Positions 33,050 through 44,884 of a stretch of 64,000 bases of DNA are shown here, piece after piece. Origin of the DNA: Anisodus tanguticus. Its lineage: Eukaryota; Streptophyta; Magnoliopsida; Solanales; Solanaceae. Position 1 is the stretch's first letter. Each line of letters begins with the position of its first letter. The stretch is from NCBI GenBank assembly GCA_034509755.1, contig CM067547.1:46402859-46466858 (forward strand). The letters are read 5' to 3'. Made by a program: the position numbers and the translations under genes. The notes under the pieces are model-generated. The model had not been told where the DNA came from and ran no database searches. It saw only the letters and a list, made by a program, of their open reading frames with translations.

Positions 33050-36000
33050 ATATTAGTAGCTATATGGAGCTGGTGAAAGAAATTGCCAGCAAGAGAAGTT
33101 GATGAGAAGAGCTACACTTACCTTCAACTGGTATCAGCTGCAAGGAGTATATCAAGTTTGTTAAGCAACCTAGATCCTAAAATTGTGAGTTTTGACATAT
33201 TATCTCTGAATAATTTAAAGACGTATCTTGCTGGCTTTTAATCTTCGTCAGTTAGATGGTTGTGACTTGAATGGAGAATGGTTTCTAGTTGTGTTTATTT
33301 GAACGTGAGTCGTTTTTCCAAGACACCGTTTCTTTCTTCTGCTTATATTGTTCTACCAATTTTGTAGTCATCTAGATCTTTGTCCTTTCCTTTATTGCCT
33401 TACTGTTCAAATGCTTCCTCCTTTTTAGGATAATGCTATAAAAAGAAATGTAGATCTTGGTGTGGAGCAAGAGTAGCAATCATAGCCAAACCCTGTGCCG
33501 AGTTTGTTGCTGGAATACTAAGGACTTGGCTTAGTGGAGGTGTTGCAGTCCCTCTTGGGCTAAGCTACCCGGTAACCGAACTGCTACGTGTGATTAATGA
33601 CTCGGTTTGTCCATGAATCTTCTATCTTTTCTTTCATTGCAGCTCAGTTTTTTATGACTTGCAAGATATCCAACATATGCACAGCAAGTGATGCTTTTCC
33701 AGTTTGTCATACTCAAAACATTAATAATATAGCTTGCATTATTCTTCTGGTTTTTATTCTAACCTTGTACAATCAGGTTATCTTCAATCAGGGCTCAATA
33801 TTTATTTCCGCCTTCATCATAGTACTATAGTTCAAGTTCCTCTGGCCACTTATTCTCTTGTTTCAGGATTTACTAAAATCTTTGTGCAAATTTGACTTGT
33901 AGGAAATCTCAGTAATTCTGAGTACTGAAGAATGAAGATCCCCAAGAACTTCCTTAAAAAAAAAAGTGCACCAAGAACTGATGAATTTACTTGCATTTAA
34001 AACTGGCGCCTGTTTGTTTCTTATTCCTCCTATTCCCAGTGTCCATTTATTGACGAAGCCTGACCATGCAAAAGACATGGTGTCTGATGGTCCTAGAAAT
34101 ATTCTGGAAATGAGAAGCTGTGGTGAGATAAAGGGAGCTTATGTGTCTCTCGATATGGTTGCTTATTTCTGTGTTGAGATTATTAGAGCTCATCAACAGT
34201 CCTTTACATTGTTATGTAAATGTTACCTTGCAGGTGAGGATCCCGCTTTGATTTTGTACACCAGTGGTACAACAGGGAAACCAAAAGGAGTAGTCCATAC
34301 ACACAAAGGAATATTAGCTCAGGTTCACCTATGTTCTATATTTAGTGTTCTGGGGATCCTATTAAGAGGAGGTGATAAAAATGATATGCAAGTTGTTTCT
34401 GCTTGGTTGTTGTGATATTAGCTTCCCTGCTGACGATGATGCTTTATGTAGATATTTGGTGAAACTTTATGTGGATATACGATCTAAGTATGGATATATT
34501 TGATCTGCTGCATTCATTTACTTCTTTGTAATATTCTGCTTTCATCTTCTGTTGGCAACTTGACGTGCTATAAATTAAAGCCCAGTGGATGTCACACCTA
34601 CCAAAGAGCTTGGTTGTGGCTGGTAGATTATACAATTTTCTTTTAGCTTTATTGATTTTCCGTAGTTAGAGAATGTCTATTTAATCTATCAATTCGTTGG
34701 ATCAGATATCCTGATTGGGGTTGTGTCAGTGTACCTATTGCTGAGAGATGATGCTAAACACACTACCACGTAGACTAGTTATGAAGAAGAATTTATGATC
34801 TGTTTGACTTGCATGACTAACCTTTTCTTTTCAACTGTCGCTAATTTGGGAGGTTGAAGGTTCACTTGGTTGGAGCTAGTAATTACGATAAACTCAACCT
34901 TACAAATTTCAGATTGTGGAAGTAAACTATTTCCATCTTTGTACTGTTTCAGGTCCAAATTTTAGCAGAGGCATGGGAATACACGTCCAAGGACTGATTT
35001 CTGCACTGTCTGCCACTTCATCATATCCTCAGTTGCAGTTTTTTTCACCTGAGATCTTCTGTTGGTGTTTCATTTTTGCATTGTTATTTATCTAATGGGA
35101 CATAGAAAATGTGATTGGAAATCTTATATTTTGCTGATCCTTAACTTGTACCTTACATGTGCATGGACTTTTCAATAGTTTACTTGCTCCTCTTTATGCA
35201 GGTTCCATGGTAATTACTAAAATAGATTTCACATCAAATTTGTTTCTCCAGCAGCATTAATGCTGTTTGGACAGGATTTTCCTGCTACTGCATTTTTTTC
35301 TTTTTAAGGTCGACTTTATACCAAACTTCAGCGTAAGAGAGATTTGGCAGAGATGGTGTGAATCTTATCCTACAGATAGGACTAAAACTCATAATGCCAT
35401 AACGGTTTTCAGTGGAGTAAGTTGTTCTGACTTGATAGTGAAATATCGTTGCCACAACATGGCATGTTACATATCTAGTACGTTCTCTATACACTAGTTT
35501 TTGTTCTTAAGCTTGTCAACGAAGAGCATTCACTGACTGGATTTCTTCAGTTTCTTGCCATGTGCTTGACACTATGCTATCATCTCCTTTTCCTCCATCC
35601 TCAATTTGGAGACTTTACATTGAGAGCCTCTATGTAGTATCAGGTCTCCAAAGTGTCATAATTTTTGCGGTCATAGCTAGGAGCCTAGAATACATTTTAT
35701 ATGCTTGGCTAGGTTTCACTAACAGAATGGTGAAGAGTAACAGCTTTGACTTCTCAGATCTACCAACCCCCAACCCCGCACCAAATCCCTAAATCGTCTT
35801 TATGAATTATGATATGTAATTTAGGTGGTTTAGTTTGCCTGATTTTATTCTTAAATTCTCTTATCAAATAGGTTCCTACTATGTATACACAACTAATACA
35901 ATGTTATGAAGAGATGGATCCCGAACTGAAAGCAACTTCTGCTTCAGCAGCGAGGCATTTGCGCCTTATGGTAAGAAGCATGGCCATTGTTATTTTTTCT

Positions 36001-36618
36001 CATCTTTGGCACGTTATTGAATTCAGAATATAATCCCACTTCTATTCCAATTCTTGAAAATGAATGAACAATTGGTTTGTGTTTCCAGATGTGTGGTTCC
36101 TCTGCACTTCCTTTGCCCGTCATGCAGCAGTGGGAAACAATTACAGGGCATTGGTTGTTAGAACACTATGGCATGATGGAGGTATTTTTTCCCTCATAGC
36201 CACTTAATTTGATCTGTAGGCTGTTCATTTCTTTATTGCTCCTTAATTCATTTCCATCTTCATGTGAACGGCCAATTTTGTCTAGTTTGTGATGGCAATA
36301 ACTAATCCAATTAGGGGCAACGCAAAGCAGGTACTGTTGGCAAGTCCTTTCCAGGTGTACAGGTTAGTTTCTTTTATGGTATTCAACATCTTAACATATT
36401 GCTTCACCAAAGTTCAGACAGAATCTATAAATAGCGTTATCCAACTTCTCAATGCTGTAGCTGCTCATGGTGAATTAACTTTGACTGTTCTGTCATTTTC
36501 GGGTTTCAGGTAGGCCAAGATCCTTTTAGATGATGAGAGTGGTACTGATAAATCAGGAGTAGGGGAGCTTTGCATTAAGAACCCTTCGGTTTTTAAAGAA
36601 TATTGGAAGCTACCTAAG
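33050..36618 (+). pseudogene. AAE13: Malonyl-CoA synthetase (AAE13-like) pseudogene
   Basis: Exon remnants appear in the right order with introns between them: about 33094-33184 (EVDEKSYTYLQLVSAARS), 33464-33604 (GARVAIIAKPCAEFVAG), ~33900, ~34020-34135, 34235-34322 (YTSGTTGKPKGVVHTHKG, the AMP-binding P-loop), 34953-35030, 35181-35215, 35313-35418 (FSVREIWQRWCESYPTD), 35872-35970 (PTMYTQLIQCYEEMDPEL), 36089-36181 (CGSSALPLPVMQQWE), 36285-36361 and 36514-36618 (GVGELCIKNPSVFKEYWKLP). Order and wording fit plant AAE13, which ligates malonate to CoA. Damage: TGA at 34995-34997 inside an otherwise good exon, a frame change near 36305, no N-terminal exon, and no C-terminal domain after 36618. Retained introns show it arose by DNA duplication, not from mRNA. 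The 2-3 donor sites still look usable. Confidence 0.8.
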
Positions 36619-36886
36619 GTAATCACCATACTGTCTATAGTACAATCTCCAACTCTTTCCTGTTCTGATATTCTTTTCCACATAAATTGGTACTAGCCTT
36701 TCGTTTATATGGTTCTTCTTTGAGGCACCATCTTGCACCTCTCTCTATACTGTGTTGCCCTTTTGGAGCTTGTAAAGCACATATTTTATGTTGGCATGTG
36801 AGACTTAGTCACCTTCTTGTTATGAAATTGATGATCTCTAATATCATTTTTTTACAATGTAACAATTTTATAGATTAAGGGTGTGT

Positions 36887-36960
36887 TCGGTAGGGAGGAA
36901 AACATTTTTCAGAAAATGATGGTTGTTCACCGTGAACTTCTATTTTTCAAATACAGTCGG
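36887..36960. mobile_element. Truncated MITE end
   Basis: GGGTGTGTTCGGTAGGGAGG continues as GAAAACATTTTTC, matching the left end of the MITE at 24601. The rest is lost next to the TRIM debris. Confidence 0.55.
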
Positions 36961-37000
36961 TCTCAATTTCAGCCTTTTATTTTCAAGTTGTATGGATGAA

Positions 37001-37530
37001 TGTTAAGAGTCCATCGGTAATGGAATGAGAACATAGACTCCTTATATGGATTTGGACAATCCTCATCCTACAAGCTAGCTTTTGGGGTTGAGTTAGGCCC
37101 AAGATCCATTCTTTACATGGGTCTGGCTCTGATACCATGTAAATAATGAATCTTGGGCCTAACTCAAACTCAAAAGCTAGCTTGTAAGGGGGGCCAACAT
37201 CGGTGTGAGGGAGTGTTAAGAGTCCCACATCGGATATGAAATGAGAACATAGATTCTTTATATGGACTTGGACAATCTTGACCCTACAAGCTAGCTTTTG
37301 AGGTTGAGTAGGCCCAAGATCCATTATTTACATGCCCATTTCAATTATTTGTTCACCGATGTTGGACCCCCAAATTATATTATCCACGCTCCAGTTAACG
37401 GGGTCTGGGCGTCTTGGACAATCTTCACCCTACAAACTAGCTCATAGACTCCTTATATAGACTTGGACAATCATCACCCTACAAGCTAGTTTTTGGGTTT
37501 GAGTTAGGTCCAAAATTCATTGTAAAGAAT
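37001..37530 (+). mobile_element. Rearranged TRIM array
   Basis: It has two LTR-like units of 116-119 bp (37001-37116 and 37214-37332), both TGTTAAGAGTCC... ending TTTACA. Between them at 37138-37190 lies an LTR end in reverse, preceded by GGCTCTGATACCA, the reverse complement of the initiator-Met primer site. Two more partial units follow (about 37410-37530). It is the same family as 31761-32079. The mixed orientation implies two or more insertions or a rearrangement. Confidence 0.65.
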
Positions 37531-38190
37531 TATATGGACTGTCAGCGCGTTCGCAATAAGCTTTTCTTCTCCCTTTATTCACCAATCAATATTGTGCAAA
37601 TTTGTGCCGTTATCTTCTTTTGTGTTCCAGAAAAGATACAATGAACTCTTTTTGCCCCAACCCGCTCTCCATTTAAGCTGTAGGCTACAAAATTTACTAC
37701 TTAATACTTGTGTTTGGTTCAAAATCAGGATATTCTAGGAATACAATTGTGAGATTATAAACAGGATTATAATTTAGATAATCAATTCCATCTTCTATCC
37801 AAGATAAGTTATATCAAGATTTAGTATAAAAATAATAAATATTAGTGAATACCTACAACCAAATATGGGATAACAGCACAAAATTATTGGACTGAAGTAA
37901 AGTTGCTAGTTGTTTCTTCCGAGTAGAAACATGGGCAATATAACTACTATACTTTTCAGTAATATTTCAAGGAGTCGTTTGTTCAAAATTAGGATATTTC
38001 AGGAATATAATCTAGATAACCAATTCCATCTTCTATACTACACGACGGGTTTTGTAAAATTTTCACGGGACGACCTATTTTGCCCCATTTAAGTAGTACC
38101 CGCCTTGAATATTTTTTTTTTGGCACGAATATCCACTTATTAGATAAATTCAGATATAAGTGTATGCTTCTTCTCGCTTCTTACTCACAT
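37531..38190. other. AT-rich intergenic with MITE-like words
   Basis: AGGATATTCTAGGAATA near 37729 recurs as AGGATATTTCAGGAATA near 37991, each followed by an AATTCCATCTTCTAT-like word; this suggests a partial duplication of a MITE. No gene recognised. Confidence 0.4.
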
Positions 38191-39010
38191 GCACATGTCT
38201 GAAATTTCAGCCCATTTTTACCTGTAGTTCAGGCATGTATGCATGGCTGAAGTGTAGGCGTACTTGAAAAAATCAAAAGGGTGTTAAATGGGTTTGTTAG
38301 ATTTGTTGTCTTTTTAACATTTTTTTAATTGGGGGAAGGAGAAGGAGAAATGGGGGAGGGGATTACAAGGTGGGGAATCGAACCCTCACAAGCAAGGTGA
38401 AAGTTCAGGTAGCAAACCAACAACAGCTACTAAATTTTTTTGTTTTTGACAAATTAATGATTGGGATTTGTTCTTTATAATATATTGAGCTTATTTCAAA
38501 TTTGAGCTTATTTAGAGTAGGTTTGGGTGTTGAATCGGGTGTTTTATTGCTGAAATTCGAAGAACAAATTATCATTTTTTGTTTAGATACACATGTCTGA
38601 AATTTCAGCTCTTTTTTACATGTATTTCATCATGTATGACTGAGGCGGAGACATGCATGAAAAAAATATTTTTGACCGAAAAAAATTCAAACACACATGA
38701 TTGAAATTTTAGCCTATTTTGACATGTACTCAAGTCATGTACAACTAAAGTTCAGACATACATGATTGAAATTTTAATCAAATTTTAACGCACCTCAGTA
38801 AAAAATATCCGAACTTTTTCTTGGCATGTCATACCAAACATCAAGCGAACATGTATGATTTTGGCTTTCAGAAGAACACACTTTCAGACGCGAATGTCTG
38901 AAGTTGCCAAGCTTCATACTCGACTATCCCAAAGCGGATAAACTTAGCCAAATAAATTACAAAGAGGACACAAGTTAAATGGCAACCCCAAAAATAAACA
39001 TTTTTGTGCA
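38190..39010 (+). repeat. Unclassified dispersed repeat, copy 1
   Basis: Parts of this stretch match 50560-52010 in the same orientation: GATTTGTTCTTTATAATATAT, TGGGTGTTGAATCG and AATTCGAAGAA around 38460-38570, and TTAAATGG..CCCCAAA at the end. Degenerate words of the type ACATGTCTGAAATTTCAGC recur near 38194, 38590, 38697 and 38759. No coding frame, and no LTR or TIR found. Confidence 0.55.
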
Positions 39011-39515
39011 TTTCGTCGTGGGTTCTTAGTTTAAACTTTAAAATGGGCTCAATCGAGCCAACGTCTTTTCAAATATCTCACTGATATTTTCTCCTCCTTT
39101 CAATTCATTTGAAATTTGAAAATGATATTCCCTCCTTTGAGGATCGCAAATTAAGGATAGCAACTAATGCGGGCAACACTTGAAATTCGTGCTGCCTTAG
39201 CAAATTTGCTTTGTTCCTAGTGATGGGTCCTACACTTTCCATAGTAGCATCCATTATGTTTTCCACCTCAGAGGAAAAGTTGGAATCAATTTTCAATAGA
39301 GATTTGATGTTATTTTTTTGGAAGCCATGATGATTAACGTGAAGAGATGAGAGATAAAGGTTGTCTCACCGGGCATGTCAATATTTATAGATAATAAAAT
39401 TCGCATCGAAAAAGTAATCAAAATTGAATAATATTACAATAATTGTAGTATTTAATTTTAAGTATAATGATTGTTACAATTTTATGATATTCTCTTGATT
39501 CTTTCCAATAATAAT
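39011..39515. other. Intergenic, one short unassigned minus-strand frame
   Basis: A 63-codon minus-strand frame (39296-39105) contains GPITRNKANLL, which recalls the linker of some retrotransposon polyproteins, but nothing else supports a gene. The remainder is AT-rich. Confidence 0.35.
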
Positions 39516-42328
39516 TGTCACGACCCAAAATCCCAATTGACCATGAAGGCACCTATCCCAACCGTGGGCAAACCCAAGTAAAAGCTTAAGCCTTGATCAT
39601 ACAATAAAAGTGAAAATAAAAGGAGAATAACCCATAACTCAATAACATGGTCTCATAACTCATAAATGCGGAAAAACTAAGTCAATACACCCCATCCACC
39701 ACCACCACCCCCTAAAAAATATGGAAGTCACAAGTACAAGAGTCACTAAATACGGAGTACAAGTCTGAATATTACAACATATTATTCCAAAAGTAAAGAC
39801 ATGAAAGTAAGATAGAATTATAGTCTAGTGTCACGGAATAGCCAATAGCTCACCCTGAAAACTCCAAAAGATATGCCTCAATGATCGGCGACGACTCGTC
39901 CATTACTAGAACTCGGAACAAAATTTGCACACAGAAAAGGTGCAACAAGTGTAGAGTGAGTACGGAGAAATACGTGTACTCAACAACATTGTTGACTGAC
40001 CCTAAACTGAAGCGGTGGAGAGGGTTGGTCTTTCCGATACTTACCTCCACATTTCGTTACCAAACAATTCAACTAGCTATAATCACTTTAGCAAATAGAG
40101 AATAGAAAGTCCACAAATCAAGTAAACGGCCGAAATCAACAATGAAGGTGAGAAATGCTTCTACGACTACATGAAGTTCTGTGAATTATTAAGTAAGAAA
40201 TTTAAACCCGATTCTTCTCAAGAATCCAACAATAGGTTCAATTATTTCCAATAGATTCCATCGAGTACAAAGAGAAATACAGTTCTTCCTAAGAACCCAC
40301 AAACATGGCAAACCATATCAATGAAATCGTGTAAAAATGAGATGTAATGCAGTGGCCATAATGCACCTGTATACACACGCTTATGCGTAGTAGGTTTCAC
40401 GTGACCCATGAGGGACTCATGAGGTCCATATACTCACCCAGTATTCCAGATCCTCCAGATTACATTGGGTATCCAGCCGATAGCCTATATTATCATCATG
40501 TATCTAATCGATAAGCTATCATGTCATCATCACTCCAACCAGTACCATATCCAATTCGGCCACCATGGACAATCCTATATGACTCATCAATAATCATGCT
40601 AGTGATATTATATGGAGTATGAAATGAATATGCGTACACCATGCAATTGTGTAAAATCATGTCAATGACAAAAGATAGTTCCTTTACCATGATTTAAATG
40701 AAATGTGGAGTAATGAATGTACAATCAATCAACATCACAACATTTAGCAAATACATCTCCCAAGAGCCCATGTTAATCAACAATCAAGTCAAACACATAG
40801 ATTTACTCTACCAGTTAATGCCCATATGCTTTGGCATTCTGACCACAAACATAAATGACTCGAATATGCTACAACTTCCGAGTCAATTATTCTTTTTAGT
40901 TAAATTAACATGACATCGATACCCGCACAAGTTCCCGTCACCTCACGAGTACGGGACCCCTAATTTTCTTTACACCCCTCTATTATATTAAACCAACACA
41001 AACACTCCATAAAGAATCTAGTAAGTCTCAACATGCCTTACATTTGAAGCCCAACACTCACGAACGGATGTGCCCTTCTCTATGTCTCTGTCCAATCTCA
41101 ATCTTGATTTGCGCAAAGATTACGCCTTCCAGAAGCTCTACCGCATTCAGAATCTCTAAATGAGTTCAATCTAGTCAAAATAGTATTTTATGAGTTTAAA
41201 TGAGTCAAATGATATACATATTGCAATACTTTAATTTGGAATAAAAAAGCAAACCCAAAAAGGTAACCCTGAGCCGCCAAGGGCAAAACTAGAATTTTGT
41301 CGCAAAATCTGCTTACCTATAGCCTAAATAGTAAGAGTTCCAAAAATCATCGAAAACTAACGCAATTCCATGGGAAACCCTAATTCTAAGTTCAAAGCAA
41401 GGAAGAAATCACTAAATAACGAATGAAATTATGGGGAAATGATTTGATTACGATTAGAATCTTACCCCCAAGTCGAATCTTGAAGAATGTCCTTGAAATC
41501 ATCCAAATTCGAGCCCTCAAGCTCCCAAAATTGAATTATGAACAATGAAGTTTGAAACAAGAATTTATTCTATCCACTCATTAATTACCCTTTGCGAACG
41601 TGGACCCTCTCCCGCAACACGACCCAAAATAAATCGACCACGACGCCTGCATCGCGATTGCGATGACTTAGGCTGACCTGGCCTAGAACCCATTTGTTCT
41701 ACATGGACGCGAGCCCCAACCCATGATCGTGATCCCTATCCCCCACACATCTCGCTAACGCGAGACCCCCCATCGCGAGTGCGGTGAAGGAAACCAGATA
41801 CTTGCACCAGATATTTCTGGTTTCTTCCTAAAATCTTGATCCAACACCTAAAACTCATCCGGGACTCCCAGACACAAACATAATATGCATTTCAGTCATA
41901 AAACACGTTTCAGACTTGCGCGCGCACTCAATACATCCAAAAGAGTTCATCTTGACCCGATTTTGACCATGATCAAATTCAAATCCTTAACTTATCTAGT
42001 TTTTCAACCAATGACAAAAATCGCACTCAAACATATCGGGACCCGAACCAACGACTAAACTAAGTTATTAAATCATATTTTGGACCTTATGGAATTGACA
42101 AAACTTTGTCATGAACTCATTTACCCCCAATGTTGACTTTGTTCCAACTTCTCAAAATTCTTAACTTCAGAACTTCAAATTTTACTAAATCTGATCTGAA
42201 ACTCACCTTATTGCCTTAGGAACCGCGCCACCCATCCCCGCAAGTAACAAATACCAAGATGAAACTACGGTAAGGATATTTTGGGTAAAAAAGTCTAAAA
42301 TCTCAAAACAACCTTATGGGTTGTTACA
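39516..42328 (-). repeat. Long Gypsy-like LTR
   Basis: In minus sense it starts TGTAACAACCC (42328) and ends GGGTCGTGACA (39516), about 2.8 kb. Immediately before its start in that sense lies a TTCGAGGATGAACGTGTG-like sequence and GTGGTAGATGA, typical of the region before a 3' LTR in Ty3/gypsy elements. The outer flanks (ATAAT and TCATC) do not match, so this is a 3' LTR joined to internal sequence on the right, not a solo LTR. A partial second copy is at 12440-16440. Confidence 0.65.
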
Positions 42329-44519
42329 TCATCTACCACTTAAACACACGTTCATCCTCGAACGGTAAGGAAAAGTACCGAAGCTGTCGAGCTATCAAAG
42401 AATCTGCATTATAAATCTCATGTAAGCCTCCATAGTCAATGATCACACCGATAGCACCGCTTGTTCACTTTGTCAGTCAAATCTTTCTTTAATTTAGCTC
42501 AAAAACGTAATCCGCCATTTTTCATTCCCGAAACTTCCTCCACAGATGGTTCCCATAAGTTTGAACTAACTCCGCTCGAATTATCTGATTTAGATTATAA
42601 CCACACCTCTGAATAAAATTGGTTGATTTAACAAATACCATCATAGTCACCACAATCCCTTTGTTGTAGCCATAATCCATTGCCAAAACTGTACTAGTTA
42701 ATTTTCATGATTCTACTTGTCCTTATTTCACACCTTATAATATAATCATTAGTATCAAGAATCCATAGAAAATATGTTGTCACACACCGCAAGTCTAAAT
42801 CATGACTTCCTCTAGCCATAAGAGAATCATTGTTTGTTCTAAGCTAACTCTAAGCATTTTTGTCAAAACCTGACCATATCAAAGGTCGAATGCGCTAATT
42901 TCAAATCCGTTAGTTACGTTTCATCGAACTAAAGCTACCGAGTCAACACTCATCATGTAATTCCTCTTATACCTTCAAACAACATACTAAGTGCATCACC
43001 CTAGTGATTACCTTGTCGTGACAAATCTGTAGAAAATAAGTAATCACCCCAAAGACTTTCCATATCCATGTGTACCCCATCAATACCTCACCAAGTACTT
43101 GCGTAAACCATTAGAACTCTCTGAATAGCTTCCATCAACCAAAAAATTATCAAATCTCCTGGTAAGCTCCAATAAAGTCAGGTATACATGCTAAATTTCT
43201 ATCCTAATTGAAATCTGTCAAATCTTCGAAAATTGATAACTATAATAACCTAAAATATTCCTAGTAATCTACCCATAAGCCGCCCGGCATAACATGAATG
43301 ATTATGACCCGGTGTAAAGTGCACAACTCCCCGAATGTCAACAATAGTCACCCGAACTGATTCCAAATCTTAACAAAATAAGTAGTAAGCCTTCCGTAAG
43401 TATGTGATGACCCATTCCATCCATTTTATCATGAATTAACAACCATATGCTGTCACTCTAGCCTTCAAAAGATAAAATTTACCCCAACTCAAAAACTTAG
43501 TACCAATGAACTATATCTTATGACTTTAAATCTTCATGTTTCTCAATTCACCCTAGTTGCGCGAATCTGATAAATCTTTATGAAATTAAAATACATCGAG
43601 TTCTACTTCTTGTACTTTCACTTAACTTGTTCACCACGCCGAGCACTTCAATGCAAGGTCATGGGGCTTCATACTCCACATTGTCATAACCATAAAATCT
43701 CTTGATGCAATACCTTGTTACGCTTTTAGCAAATTAAAAAGTATCAAATTTTACTAATCAAGAACCTTTCCATGCACAGTTTCTCCAAGTCATTCCTATG
43801 TAAATACTCGATCATGTGATCTAGCCAGCAACACTTCAACATAGTCTACTATCCTAACACATCTGACCTAAAAATATAACTTCAACTTTCGAATTGTAGA
43901 AGTTTCCTCTTATCCATCAACCATGGTCAATTCATTCAAGGATGTCATAAAATTACCCATCTTGGTATAGCGTAAGTCACCTTTCCACAATATTTCCTTA
44001 TCAATTATCCGAAATAGAGCTCCTCATCAATCACTAATCGTAAGGCCATATGGCACTTGTCATAACACTTAGTCAAATTCCGTTGAGCCCTTCCTTTAAG
44101 CATACTCAATAATTACGCCATATATGAATGATGTAAGATAATGTAGCCATAATCCATACTTGACTCACGTGATCCCGTTGCTTTGAATCTAAACCTTTTC
44201 CTTTTCTAAAGATGTACCTTAATCCTTCCAATTCGAGATCCAACATGCCTTTATCTTAATTCTCCAATTTCCATATTCCATTCACTATCACATTCATTGT
44301 TATCAACTGAAAATCACTCAAATTCACCCGAGAGGTGCATCAAAATATCATAACTCTTGCAGAATAGCTAAGCTAGTAATTGAGATATTTGTATACCACG
44401 AACCCAAACAACTAAAAGTTTTCCCTGCCTCACTCGAACCTCAAAGCTGGATACTTTCTAAATCAATCATGTCACATGTACAAACCTTCACAAAGTCCTT
44501 CCACCACAAAGTATCACCT
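42329..44519 (-). mobile_element. Decayed internal sequence of the Gypsy-like element
   Basis: The stretch adjoins the 3' LTR. Apart from the TTCGAGGATGAACG words at the border I cannot read any gag or pol domain; every frame is short. It could be an untranslated region or a strongly decayed coding part. Confidence 0.4.
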
Positions 44520-44884
44520 TGTCACACCCCAACCTTGGGGTGTGTGGCGGGCACCCAGAACCCTAAGGCCTGAACGACTGCCACAGGATGTTCCCTGAGA
44601 TAAAAAAAAGTCTTGTCCATTCTTGAGGTAGCTTTGTGGGTCTCAAGCACTTCATGTGAGTCGTAGGATATGTCTTGCGATTCGCAAAAAAGCTCCGAAA
44701 GGCTATGTATTGAAGAACTTTCGTCAAAACCTATTTTCATTGATCTAATGAGTCTTAAACCTACCCGAAACTTATGTAATACATTCATAACCCTTCATAA
44801 ACCTCATGAAGGGGTCTTACCATATTTGAGCTTATGTTGGCCATGTTACGATAGCGACGACGCACGAAAACACGAGGTGTAACA
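44520..44884 (-). repeat. Short LTR of a second Gypsy-like element
   Basis: In minus sense it begins TGTTACACCTCGTG (44884) and ends TTGGGGTGTGACA (44520), 365 bp. The polypurine tract AAAGAGGGAAGA lies directly before its start. The outside flanks (CACCT and TCTTC) differ, so it is a 3' LTR with its internal region on the right. It may have inserted into the internal part of the long-LTR element. Confidence 0.65.

Noticed and set aside
39516..42328. Solo LTR
   Set aside because: The flanking 5-mers differ, and a pre-LTR motif of a Gypsy internal region lies on one side, so it is better read as a 3' LTR with internal sequence attached.
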